Shown here: positions 35,907 to 43,214 of the stretch, piece by piece
How the letters are laid out: each line of letters starts with the position of its first letter
Numbering within the stretch: the first letter of the stretch is position 1
NCBI RefSeq assembly: GCF_000147815.2
Contig: NC_015957.1
Location: forward strand, 4,960,001 to 5,024,000
DNA from: Streptomyces violaceusniger Tu 4113
GTDB lineage: Bacteria; Actinomycetota; Actinomycetes; Streptomycetales; Streptomycetaceae
Direction: 5' to 3'
DNA: 64,000 nucleotides
Translations under genes and position numbers: made by a program
The notes under the pieces: generated by a model
What the model was told of the DNA's origin: nothing
Seen by the model: only the letters and a program-made list of their open reading frames with translations
The model's database searches: none

Positions 35907-35943
35907 CCGGCGACCGGACGGGCCCGCCCCGCCCGGTCGCCGG
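35907..35943. terminator. Bidirectional hairpin
   Basis: An 11-base perfect stem CCGGCGACCGG (35907-35917) pairs with 35933-35943 around a GC-rich 15-base loop. It sits between the convergent ends of the secreted-like frame and the kinase gene, closing the peptide cassette transcript. Confidence 0.8.
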
Positions 35944-35948
35944 TATGC

Positions 35949-36923
35949 CTACAGCCGAGCACTGCGCAGCCAGCGCAGCGAGGCAAGACCCAATGCGGTC
36001 ATCATGGCCACGATGTTGGGATCGGCGGCAGGCCCGGCCGCGGCAGCGGTCCGCAGGAGAAATCCGGAGTGCAGGGCGAGCACCTCGTTGATCCGGGCGG
36101 GGTCGAGATCGCGGGTCAGCGGGTGGTTCTCGGCGATCGGCCGCGGGTCCACGCCGCTGAGGGAGGCGCTCGACACCAGGGTGACCACGTCACAGTGACG
36201 GGGGCCGATCCAGGCGTGTGGCCAGTCGACGACGAAGACACGGTCCGCGGTCAGCATGATGTTGAACGGGTACAAGTCTCCGTGCAGAAGAGTGGCGCCC
36301 TCCAGCGAAGCGTTCTCTTCCAGGGCGACGAGTTGGTCGAAATGGTGGGCCGCCCACGGTGACAGCTCCTCGACCTTGGACATGACAGCGGCATCGTCCG
36401 CCATCGCCGACCATCCTCCGAGGCGCGGCTTGCCCAAGATCGTCTCGTTCACGGGCGATGGCGTCAGGACCTCCGCCATATCGGTGACGGCCGCGAGCAC
36501 TGTGTCGAGCTCTTCCCGCTGCCAGGGCTGGGCGGGCAGATGTCCCACGATCTCTTCGAAGGCCAGCACGACCCAGGTGCCGTCGTCGTACGCATCGAGC
36601 AACCGCGGCGCCGGCACCTCCCTGGGAAGCCGCTCGGACACGGCGATCTCCCGGCGGTGGAAGTCCGCCACCGCCGGTGCCATCAGTGAGCTGGCCGCCT
36701 TGATGAAGGCACGCTTGCCGTTCTCCAGACGCACTCGTGCGGCGAGCCCCTCGGAAAACCCGCCCCGCTGGCTGATCGCATGGGCCACCGGGCTGCCGAG
36801 CAGCTGCCCGATCCGGGCCGTCACCTCGCGAGGCATCGCCGCCCAGTCCATCCTTCGGCTGCCTGTGGCCTCGGGCAGGCCCAGGTGTGCCGCCACGAGT
36901 CCCTCGCCGGTATCGCGTGTCAT
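35949..36923 (-). CDS. APH-fold phosphotransferase, last gene of the peptide cassette
   Basis: A 324-residue protein of the aminoglycoside/choline kinase fold. The catalytic loop is LLHGDLYPFNIMLTADR (HGDxxxxN), followed by VFVVDWPHAWIGP holding the metal-binding Asp. The nucleotide-side lysine is in KRAFIKAASS. The family phosphorylates small-molecule hydroxyls, and some members act on peptides or are inactive scaffolds. ATG 36923 follows GGGGAG. It starts 50 bases after the peptidase-cupin gene on the same strand and ends before a terminator, so it is probably the last gene of the cysteine-rich peptide operon. Self-resistance, tailoring or an unrelated role are all possible. Confidence 0.85.
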   Translation of the reverse strand: MTRDTGEGLVAAHLGLPEATGSRRMDWAAMPREVTARIGQLLGSPVAHAISQRGGFSEGLAARVRLENGKRAFIKAASSLMAPAVADFHRREIAVSERLPREVPAPRLLDAYDDGTWVVLAFEEIVGHLPAQPWQREELDTVLAAVTDMAEVLTPSPVNETILGKPRLGGWSAMADDAAVMSKVEELSPWAAHHFDQLVALEENASLEGATLLHGDLYPFNIMLTADRVFVVDWPHAWIGPRHCDVVTLVSSASLSGVDPRPIAENHPLTRDLDPARINEVLALHSGFLLRTAAAAGPAADPNIVAMMTALGLASLRWLRSARL

Positions 36924-36973
36924 GATGATCTCCCCGTCTTCAGCGGCCGAGTAGCGGATGGTGGCCGGCGTGC

Positions 36974-37900
36974 TCAGCTCCGCGGGTGCGCTCCACCGTT
37001 CTGGGCCACCGCGTAACCGGGCACGGACGGCCATCGGACGGTCAGCACCACCGACTCCTCCTCCGCGAACCATGAATGGTCGACTCCGTGCCCCCACACG
37101 ACGTAATCACCCTGCTCTTCCAGAAGAACGTCGCGGCCGGGGAGCTCCACGCGGAAACGGCCGCTGATGAGAACCAGGAGAGCCGTGCGTTCCTCGCCCC
37201 TCACCCACTCCGCTCGTTCGTCGCCACGAGGGTGGACGCCCCATTTGATCTCCACGGCCTCGCTGTGGCGCGGATCGCCGACATCCTTGAAGTGTCCGAG
37301 GAGCCACCCCCGGTCCAGTGCCGCATCCTTGCCCGCATTGCCCACGTACACGCTGTCGCTCACGGTGCCGGACGCTAGCAGCTCCTCGTGTGCGCATCTC
37401 GGCATCCCCGTGGCTGTCGCGTCCTCATCGTACGGCGGCCGGGGGCGGGGCCGCAGGACGGTGCCCAGGACGTGTGTCGTGGGGAAGTAGCCCGCCTCGC
37501 GGGAGTCGTAGCTGTTGTGGGTGTTGTCGCCCAGGAGAACCAGTGCCCCGGGTGGGACGGAGCCACCGGCGGCGTACGGCTCCGGGAGGGCTCCCGGGGG
37601 TGGTCGGTCGCCCGCCACCGCCGCCACCCGCTTGATCATCCACTCTTGTGCGGTACCCACGGCCGCTACCGCCTGGTTCGGGGTGGGTGACGAGCGCCCG
37701 TCGTCCTCCTGTCGCACGACGACCACGTGCCCGACCGCGTACCGTCCGCCGCGCCGCACCAGCACTCGCTCCCCGTCGCGGTACGTGGGTTCCATGCTCC
37801 CGCCCCGTACGGTCACGACCACGAGTGTCCGCCGCAGTACCGTCCCCGTGATGAGAGCCGTCCCCAGGGCCATCCCCAGTCCCAGTACCATCAGACCCAT
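36974..37900 (-). CDS. Signal peptidase I (S26) fused to a cupin domain
   Basis: A 308-residue protein in one uninterrupted frame. A transmembrane helix (about 3-29) is followed by the S26 catalytic serine in VRGGSMEPTYRDGERVLVRR (Ser35), the lysine in EWMIKRVAAVAGD (Lys90) and the conserved LLGDNTHNSYDSREAGYF. From residue 166 a second part reads VEIKWGVHPRGDERAEW, LISGRFRVELPGRDVLL and DYVVWGHGVDHSWFAEEESV, a cupin barrel. An internal ATG (37405) at the domain border means a separate cupin could also be made. ATG 37900 overlaps the exporter stop by one base (TGATG). It likely removes the leader of the exported cysteine-rich peptide at an AxA site. Confidence 0.85.
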   Translation of the reverse strand: MGLMVLGLGMALGTALITGTVLRRTLVVVTVRGGSMEPTYRDGERVLVRRGGRYAVGHVVVVRQEDDGRSSPTPNQAVAAVGTAQEWMIKRVAAVAGDRPPPGALPEPYAAGGSVPPGALVLLGDNTHNSYDSREAGYFPTTHVLGTVLRPRPRPPYDEDATATGMPRCAHEELLASGTVSDSVYVGNAGKDAALDRGWLLGHFKDVGDPRHSEAVEIKWGVHPRGDERAEWVRGEERTALLVLISGRFRVELPGRDVLLEEQGDYVVWGHGVDHSWFAEEESVVLTVRWPSVPGYAVAQNGGAHPRS

Positions 37901-39936
37901 CACACGGCCTCTTCCGGCGCTACCGGAGACTCCTCGGCGGAGAGCTGATAGCCACCGGCCTGGAGCGTGAAGAGCCGCGCGTACTCGCCGCCCGCCGCCA
38001 TCAGCAGGGTGTGGTTTCCCCGCTCGGCGACCCGCCCGTCCTTGAGCACGACGATGATGTCCGCGTCCCGCAGCGCACTGAGCCGGTGTGAGATCAGCAG
38101 GCTGGTACGGGTGTTCCGCTCGCTCCGCAGGGACGCGTGGATCTCGTGCTCCGCCTCCGCGTCGAGTCCGGCCGATGGCTCGTCGAGGATCATCAGTTCG
38201 CGGCGCGTACAAGCATCCCGCAGGAACGCCCTCGCCAGCGCCAGCCGTTGCCACTGACCGCCGGAGAGGACCACGCCCGTCTCCGGGTTGCCCTTGTCCT
38301 CCGCCGTGAAGAACATCCGGGTCAGCAAGGTGTCGTAGCCCCGGGGGAGTTCGGCCAACTGGCGGTCGATCCCGGCCCGTTGGGCGGCCTGGCGCATCCG
38401 CTCATGCGATCGTTCCCCATCCGTCAGCACGGTGAGGTCGCCGAGTGCGATGTTCTCCGCCGCCGTCATGTCGTACTGCATATAGTCCTGGAACACCGCG
38501 CCCACGCGTTCCCGCAACCGCGCCGGATCTACGTCACGGATGTCCACGCCGTCCCACAGGATCGCGCCGTGCGTCGGGTCGTAGAACCGGCAGAGCAGCT
38601 TCACCAGAGTGGACTTGCCCGCCCCGTTGAGCCCGACGAGGGCCAGCGCACGGCCCTGCGGAATGTGCAGGTCGACGCCGCGCAGCACCCATGGGAGATC
38701 GGGAGAGTAGCGGAACCAGACGTCCCGGAGTTCGATCCCGTGGCGCAGTGTCGGCAACGGGCGGGGTCGGTCCGCGACCGGGAGGTCCGAAGTGGCCTGC
38801 GTCACCGCCGTGTAGTGGTCGAACATCAGCAGCGTCTGCTGGCCCTGCGCGGCGTCGCCCGCCAACGAGGCCAGCGCCCCCTGCACACCGGCGATCGCGG
38901 CCACGAACATGGTCACATCGCCCACCGACAGCGCCCCGCCACGCGCCGCGAGGACCGCCCAGAGCAGTCCACCGCCGGAGACCAGCGCCGCCAGTCCGCC
39001 CAGCCCCGTCTGTACGGCGATTTCTCGCCGGTTCATGGCCCGCTTCGCGGCGTTGGCCGTACGCCGTTCCATCAGCATCCGGTCGCGCAGAAACGGGCCG
39101 ATGCCGAAGAGCCGGACCTCCTTGGCCGCCTCCACACTCGACAGCAGATCGGCGTAGAAGAACTCCCTCCGCTCGACCGGCCCGACCTCCCACAGCATCC
39201 GCGCCCGCCGCCGTGCCAGGGCCACTTCCGACCACAGCACGGGCACCCCCGCCACCAGCAGAATCCCGGCCATCACCGGGCTGACGAGGAGGAGCGAACC
39301 GAGGAATCCACCGATGGTCGCCCCGGCGCGCACGACACCCAGGATGCTCTCCGCGACATGGGTGGCCGTCTCGTGGCCCGCCTGCTGGGCCAGCCGCAGG
39401 CGGTCCAGGAAGTGCGGGTTCTCGAACTTCCCCAGCCCGACGAAGCCATCGACCGCGGCGAACAGCCGGTCCTGCATCTCCAGCCCCACCCGGCGGTCCA
39501 GCTCCGCTCGCGCGTATCGCATGGCCTGCGAGGCCACCACCGCCGTCACACCGAGGCAGGCCATCGCCGTACCGGGCAACAGCAGCGTTCCCGGGGCACC
39601 GCTCGCCAGATCGTCCATGACCAGCTTCATCAGCCAGGCTGTCGCCAGCGGCAGCGCGCTCACCAGCAGCGACAGTGCTATGTGGAGCAGCAGGGTGCCG
39701 GGGGCGGCGCGGGCGGTGACCGCGCAGACGGCGGCGAGTCGCCGCAGCGCGATCGCGGCGCGCGCCGAGTGCCCGGAGCTGCGCCCCGAGTGCCCGGAGC
39801 TGCGCCCCGAGTGCCCGGAGCTGCGCCCCGAGTGCCCGGAGCTGCGCCCCGAGTGCCCGGAAGGGGCGTCGGAAGTGGCGCGGGCGGTGTCCGCCGCCGA
39901 CTCCTCATGGCCGCCTCGCCCGCGCACGGTGCTCAC
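37900..39936 (-). CDS. ABC exporter (membrane plus ATPase domains), no peptidase domain
   Basis: A 678-residue half-transporter. After a repeat-rich N-terminal tail (to about residue 60) come six membrane helices (LLLHIALSLLVSALPLATAW; PGTAMACLGVTAVVASQAM and others). The ATPase follows with Walker A VGLNGAGKSTLVKLLCRF, signature LSGGQWQRLALARAFL, Walker B LMILDEPSAGLD and the switch histidine in LISHRLS. It lacks the C39 cysteine-peptidase domain of bacteriocin exporters, which fits a separate signal peptidase next door. GTG 39936 overlaps the thioredoxin gene stop (GTGA). It probably exports the cysteine-rich peptide. Confidence 0.92.
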   Translation of the reverse strand: MSTVRGRGGHEESAADTARATSDAPSGHSGRSSGHSGRSSGHSGRSSGHSGRSSGHSARAAIALRRLAAVCAVTARAAPGTLLLHIALSLLVSALPLATAWLMKLVMDDLASGAPGTLLLPGTAMACLGVTAVVASQAMRYARAELDRRVGLEMQDRLFAAVDGFVGLGKFENPHFLDRLRLAQQAGHETATHVAESILGVVRAGATIGGFLGSLLLVSPVMAGILLVAGVPVLWSEVALARRRARMLWEVGPVERREFFYADLLSSVEAAKEVRLFGIGPFLRDRMLMERRTANAAKRAMNRREIAVQTGLGGLAALVSGGGLLWAVLAARGGALSVGDVTMFVAAIAGVQGALASLAGDAAQGQQTLLMFDHYTAVTQATSDLPVADRPRPLPTLRHGIELRDVWFRYSPDLPWVLRGVDLHIPQGRALALVGLNGAGKSTLVKLLCRFYDPTHGAILWDGVDIRDVDPARLRERVGAVFQDYMQYDMTAAENIALGDLTVLTDGERSHERMRQAAQRAGIDRQLAELPRGYDTLLTRMFFTAEDKGNPETGVVLSGGQWQRLALARAFLRDACTRRELMILDEPSAGLDAEAEHEIHASLRSERNTRTSLLISHRLSALRDADIIVVLKDGRVAERGNHTLLMAAGGEYARLFTLQAGGYQLSAEESPVAPEEAV
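39760..39862. repeat. Five tandem 21-base units inside the ABC exporter gene
   Basis: Near-identical copies of a 21-base unit (GCGCCCCGAGTGCCCGGAGC plus T on the + strand). They encode about five GHSGRSS heptads in the cytoplasmic N-terminal tail. The unit is a multiple of three, so copy number can change without breaking the frame. Confidence 0.95.
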
Positions 39937-40481
39937 ACCGGGAGCGTCGGCCGGGACAGGTCCACCGCGTCGTCGGTGACCACGACATCGCCCTCGGCGT
40001 CCGGCGCGACCATGAGCACCGTGGGAAACGCCATGATCTCGAATGCCGCGCCCATGGGGTCCTCGTTGCGGGTCTGGGTCACGACCTTCGCCACCGACCG
40101 CAGTTCGGTGACCATGGGCGCGGCCAGGCCCTCATCGCCCACCACGGCGGCCAGCACCCGATCGCGTCCGCCGGGCATCGTACGGGCGTACTCCATGAAC
40201 TTCGGCAGTTGCTCCTTGCACGGTCCGCAGGTCGGCGTGAAGAAGCCCACCAAAGTGGTCCCGGTCATCGTGGCGCGGCTCAACGGCTCGCCGTCCACGG
40301 TGTGGGTGGCGAACTCACCCACCGGCTCGCCGAGTTCGATCGCCGAGCGTGGCCGGTCGACGGCCCTCGCCGCCAGCAGATCGCCGTGCTCCCGCAGGCG
40401 CTTGATCACGCCCAGGGTGAGGATCAGGTCCAGCGAACACAGTGCCCCCACGAGCACCACGGCGCTGATCAGGACTGGCAT
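39933..40481 (-). CDS. TlpA/MauD-like membrane-anchored thioredoxin
   Basis: A 182-residue protein with one N-terminal membrane anchor (LISAVVLVGALCSLDLILTL) and an extracytoplasmic thioredoxin fold. The redox pair is Cys85 and Cys88 in FFTPTCGPCKEQLPKF, and the cis-proline loop is IMAFPTVLMV. MauD, its relative in methylamine utilisation, is needed to form the many disulfides of the MauA small subunit, together with MauE. Here it sits between a MauE-like gene and the exporter, downstream of a ten-cysteine peptide, so oxidative folding or shuffling of that peptide is the natural role. ATG 40481 has GGAGG upstream. Confidence 0.9.
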   Translation of the reverse strand: MPVLISAVVLVGALCSLDLILTLGVIKRLREHGDLLAARAVDRPRSAIELGEPVGEFATHTVDGEPLSRATMTGTTLVGFFTPTCGPCKEQLPKFMEYARTMPGGRDRVLAAVVGDEGLAAPMVTELRSVAKVVTQTRNEDPMGAAFEIMAFPTVLMVAPDAEGDVVVTDDAVDLSRPTLPV

Positions 40482-41088
40482 GGTTCCTCCCGGATGTCCC
40501 GGATATCCCGGATGGCCTTCGGATGGTGTGTGCGCGCGTCGAATCGGGGATCCGCCGGGCCCTGGACGGACCGAAGAGCTCGGCCAAGTCGTCGAGTACG
40601 GTCACCAGGGCACCCGCGACGAGCCCGGCCGCCGCCGCCACGAGGGCTCCCGTCGCCGTCGCCGGAGCCTGGTCCGCCAGTGTCATCAGGCCGGCCGCCG
40701 CTGCGACGGCGGTCAGCAGCACATTGCGCAGGAGATGGCGACGGCCGAGCGGGGCCGCCGAGGCCCCGAAACACCGGCAGGCGGCGCCCGTTCCCCGCCG
40801 TATCGTGCGGGCTATCGCCGCCGCGAAGACGCTCAACAGCCCCGCCGCGAGGGTCAGCCCGGCCACGGTGGCGCCGTCCGGCGGCAGGATGAGCAGGGCA
40901 CAGACCGCGCCCTCCGCTGTGACCACGGCCGCCGCCGCGGATCCGACCAGCCGTGGTGGCACCACTCCCATGGCGGGCAGCGACTCCACGAAGGCCGCGA
41001 ACCTCCCCCGGCCCGCCGACTTGCTCAGGAAGGCGATCAGGAAGACCACGCCGATCATGGCCCGGACCGCGATCACCAGATACTGCAC
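40315..41088 (-). CDS. MauE/DoxX-like redox membrane protein
   Basis: About 257 residues as read; the well-supported part is the first 175 or so. Membrane helices (LVIAVRAMIGVVFLIAFLSK; LTLAAGLLSVFAAAIARTI; LLRNVLLTAVAAAAGLMTL) flank the MauE signature CRCFGASAAPLGRRHLLRN with its CxC pair. MauE is thought to feed electrons to or from MauD. GTG 41088 follows GAAAGGG. The frame runs 167 bases into the thioredoxin gene, and its last 50 or so residues are arginine-rich shadow sequence. The extension begins at a 9-base triplet repeat (40489-40515), suggesting slippage removed the original stop. Confidence 0.82.
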   Translation of the reverse strand: MQYLVIAVRAMIGVVFLIAFLSKSAGRGRFAAFVESLPAMGVVPPRLVGSAAAAVVTAEGAVCALLILPPDGATVAGLTLAAGLLSVFAAAIARTIRRGTGAACRCFGASAAPLGRRHLLRNVLLTAVAAAAGLMTLADQAPATATGALVAAAAGLVAGALVTVLDDLAELFGPSRARRIPDSTRAHTIRRPSGISGTSGRNHASPDQRRGARGGTVFAGPDPHPGRDQAPAGARRSAGGEGRRPATLGDRTRRAGG

Positions 41089-41131
41089 GGCAACCCTTTC
41101 AATCGAGGTAAGGAGCGCGGGCTGAGCGTGA

Positions 41132-41174
41132 AGGCGGCCCCCGAATGCCCCCGTTGGCCATTCGGGGGCCGCCT
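41132..41174 (-). terminator. Perfect hairpin between peptide gene and mauE-like gene
   Basis: A 16-base perfect stem (41132-41147 with 41159-41174) with an 11-base loop, 78 bases after the peptide stop and before the GTG of the next gene. It is probably a partial terminator or mRNA stabiliser giving more peptide message than modification-enzyme message, as in many peptide operons. Confidence 0.75.
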
Positions 41175-41251
41175 GCCCGCTGTCGTTCAGCGGTGCGCCG
41201 CGCACGCCGTCGTCCAGGAGCAGACGGCGGTCAGCGCGGCCCTGCGTGGCG

Positions 41252-41455
41252 TCAGCAGCCCACGCAACCGGCGCAGTCGAAGCCTCCGGCCGAGTTCTTG
41301 CAGCAGCGGGCGTTGCAGCTGCACTGACCGCCGTACTGCCGGTTGCACTGCCAGCATTGCGGCCAGCACTGCTTCACCTGCACGGCCGAGGCCTCCACCT
41401 GGGGAACGAACAGGCCGAGCAGCCTGCTGCCCATCGTGGTGAGCGTCCTGTACAT
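41252..41455 (-). CDS. Cysteine-rich precursor peptide, 67 residues, ten cysteines
   Basis: The leader MYRTLTTMGSRLLGLFVPQV ends EASA at residue 24, an AxA-type signal-peptidase site. The remaining 43 residues start VQVKQCWPQCWQCNRQYGGQ and end in FDCAGCVGC. Cysteines lie at 30, 34, 37, 45, 47, 51, 52, 61, 64 and 67, enough for five disulfides. ATG 41455 is chosen because AGGAGG lies at correct spacing; the in-frame GTG at 41461 is too close. The leader has no charged n-region plus long h-region typical of Sec signals. The next genes supply redox, export and peptidase functions. No lanthipeptide, lasso, YcaO or radical-SAM enzyme is in the cassette. I know no characterised homologue. Confidence 0.82.
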   Translation of the reverse strand: MYRTLTTMGSRLLGLFVPQVEASAVQVKQCWPQCWQCNRQYGGQCSCNARCCKNSAGGFDCAGCVGC

Positions 41456-41590
41456 GTCCACCCTCCTTCCGTCGAGTCCGGCCCGGCTGTGTGGACTGGG
41501 CGCGGGCCGATGTTGGGTCGAGCCGACAGGCGGCGCCTGCCGACTCCGCCACCATCGCGATCCGGCAGGAGGGATGTCTTGTACGAATGC

Positions 41591-41612
41591 GACGCCGAGT
41601 GGGACGCCGAAT
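41591..41612. promoter_or_regulatory. Direct repeat, possible AraC-family binding site
   Basis: GACGCCGAGT and GACGCCGAAT are spaced by 12 bases, about 140 bases upstream of the peptide start and just after the AraC stop. AraC-type activators bind direct repeats upstream of their target, but the spacing and function here are inferred. Confidence 0.35.
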
Positions 41613-41621
41613 GTGCCGCCC

Positions 41622-42509
41622 TCACTCGGCGAGCAGAACGCTGGTGACCTGATCGGGTAGGAAGTCCAGCGGGTCGCCGGGCTTGGAGGACGCCCGGCAG
41701 GTTCCGAACCGGCCCGGCGTACAGCCGACCCGGTCCTTGAAGGCCCGGGTGAAATGGGCCTGGTCGAAGTAGCCCGCGAGGGCCGCAGCCTCCGCCCACG
41801 GCAGACCGCCGTCCTGCAGGCGCAGCGCCTCCTGCAGCCGCATCACCTGGGCGAACTGCTTGGGTGGCAGGCCCACTTGCTCGCGGAAGCGCCGCTCCAG
41901 CCGTCGGCGGCTCCATCCGGTCTCGGTGGCCAGATCCCCCACGCGCATCCGGCCGTGGGTGCGTCCCAGCCGCCGCCACGTCCAGATCACCTCGGGCGCG
42001 CACTCCGGCCCGGCCTGGGCCGCGAACACCCCGTCCAGCAGGGCGAAGCGCGATGTCCAGTCGCGGCACTCGGACAGGCGGCAGAGGAGACGGCCCGCCT
42101 CCCGGCCGAGGAGATCGGCCGGGTCCAGATTGCGCTCTGCCAGCTCGGCCATCGGCATGCCGAAAAAGCGGAAGGCCGCGATCGGCGTCAGCATGACCGT
42201 CACGCCGGATAACTGGCCGGTGTGCTCGCCCAGCGTGGCGGTGGCCCGTAAGCCGTTGATCATTGAGGTTCCCGTGACGGACTGGCGCGGATCCACCGCG
42301 TCGACGATCCGCACCGGCTCGCCGAACCCGAGCATCACCTTCACCACACCGTCCGGCACCAGCAGCCGACATCGGGGCTGACGCGCCCCGAACCGGAAGC
42401 CCCGGTATCCCAGCACATGCTCGCGCACGGCGCCGCCGGGTTTCCTGGTGATCAGCTCTCGCGAATCCGCCGCACTCGATAAGGTCCTCGGCGGGTGCTT
42501 CTCGTGCAT
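41622..42509 (-). CDS. AraC family transcriptional regulator
   Basis: A 295-residue AraC protein with an N-terminal sensor (LLVPDGVVKVMLGFGEPVRI; AAFRFFGMPMAELAERNLDP) and the C-terminal double helix-turn-helix, VGDLATETGWSRRRLERRFR, EQVGLPPKQFAQVMRLQEAL, AALAGYFDQAHFTRAFKDRV and the closing GCTPGRFG. It is related to the DUF6597/AraC group. It lies 166 bases upstream of the peptide gene on the same strand, so it probably controls the cassette and may also be partly co-transcribed with it. No other target is adjacent. Confidence 0.88.
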   Translation of the reverse strand: MHEKHPPRTLSSAADSRELITRKPGGAVREHVLGYRGFRFGARQPRCRLLVPDGVVKVMLGFGEPVRIVDAVDPRQSVTGTSMINGLRATATLGEHTGQLSGVTVMLTPIAAFRFFGMPMAELAERNLDPADLLGREAGRLLCRLSECRDWTSRFALLDGVFAAQAGPECAPEVIWTWRRLGRTHGRMRVGDLATETGWSRRRLERRFREQVGLPPKQFAQVMRLQEALRLQDGGLPWAEAAALAGYFDQAHFTRAFKDRVGCTPGRFGTCRASSKPGDPLDFLPDQVTSVLLAE

Positions 42510-42624
42510 TTCGTCTTCCCCCTCGTGTCCGTGGATCGGTCACATAAGGCCCATCGTGTCCGGCGCGGTGAGACGGCGGCCACAGGGATCAGGCCAAAGC
42601 GGACGGCGAGGTGGTCCGGCCGCC

Positions 42625-43071
42625 TCAGACGGTCGGCAAGGTGCGCTTGCCGGGGGTCGGCGGGCTCCATCGGGGGTCCCTGCCGCTCAGGGCCAGTGCG
42701 CGGTCGAGCAGAGGCGCATGGGCCTCCTGCGGCACCTCGTCCCCGAGGAGGCCCGAGCCGCGCATCCGAGGTGCCTCACGCGTGTAGACGCCGAATGTGG
42801 CCTTGGCCAGGGACGCGGGGACAGTGATGGGCTGACCGGTGGCCACCGCCGTGTCCCACGCGTGGACGGTGAATTCGGCGATGAGAATCTCGCCGAGCGT
42901 AGTGGCGGCCATGGGCGGTCCGCCCAGGCTCGCCTCCCCCTCCCACGCCGTCGGCTCGGACCAGGCTCTGGCCGCCGGTTCCGCTTTGCCGGCCAGCAGC
43001 GGAGCCCACTCGGACTCCGGCTGTCCGGCATGGAAGGGCACGAGCTCGGCGGTCAGCAGGCTGGGGTCCAA
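42625..43071 (-). pseudogene. TIGR03086-like (DinB/maleylpyruvate isomerase fold) protein, N-terminus missing
   Basis: The frame PTAWEGEASLGGPPMAATTL, GEILIAEFTVHAWDTAVATG and LLDRALALSGRDPRWSPP is the second half of the TIGR03086 metal-binding family, including the His of EFTVHAWD. The family usually has about 190 residues with a first helix bundle carrying another His. That part is cut at about 43071, close to an IS481 end. Confidence 0.72.
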
Positions 43072-43214
43072 AGTCCATAGGACTGACCGTGGATCTCCTC
43101 AACGACGCCTGCGACGGCCCCCGGGCCGGCGTTCCCGCCGCGATCTGGAAGGTCGTGGCCCTCGCCGCGACCTCCGCCGGAGACGTCGGCATCACCTACG
43201 CGCCTCCTGGCCGC

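Noticed and set aside
38137..41442. A 1101-codon plus-strand open frame opposite the exporter and redox genes
   Set aside because: It is rich in Arg, Gly, His and Pro, has no domain, and is antisense to four well-supported genes. Long shadow frames are expected at this GC content.
41252..41455. Lanthipeptide, lasso peptide or thiopeptide precursor
   Set aside because: No LanB/LanM, lasso cyclase, YcaO or radical-SAM gene is in the cassette. The redox, exporter and S26 genes point to disulfides instead.
41252..41455. Metallothionein
   Set aside because: The cysteine content would fit, but the AxA leader and linked export and thiol-oxidation genes argue for a secreted peptide.
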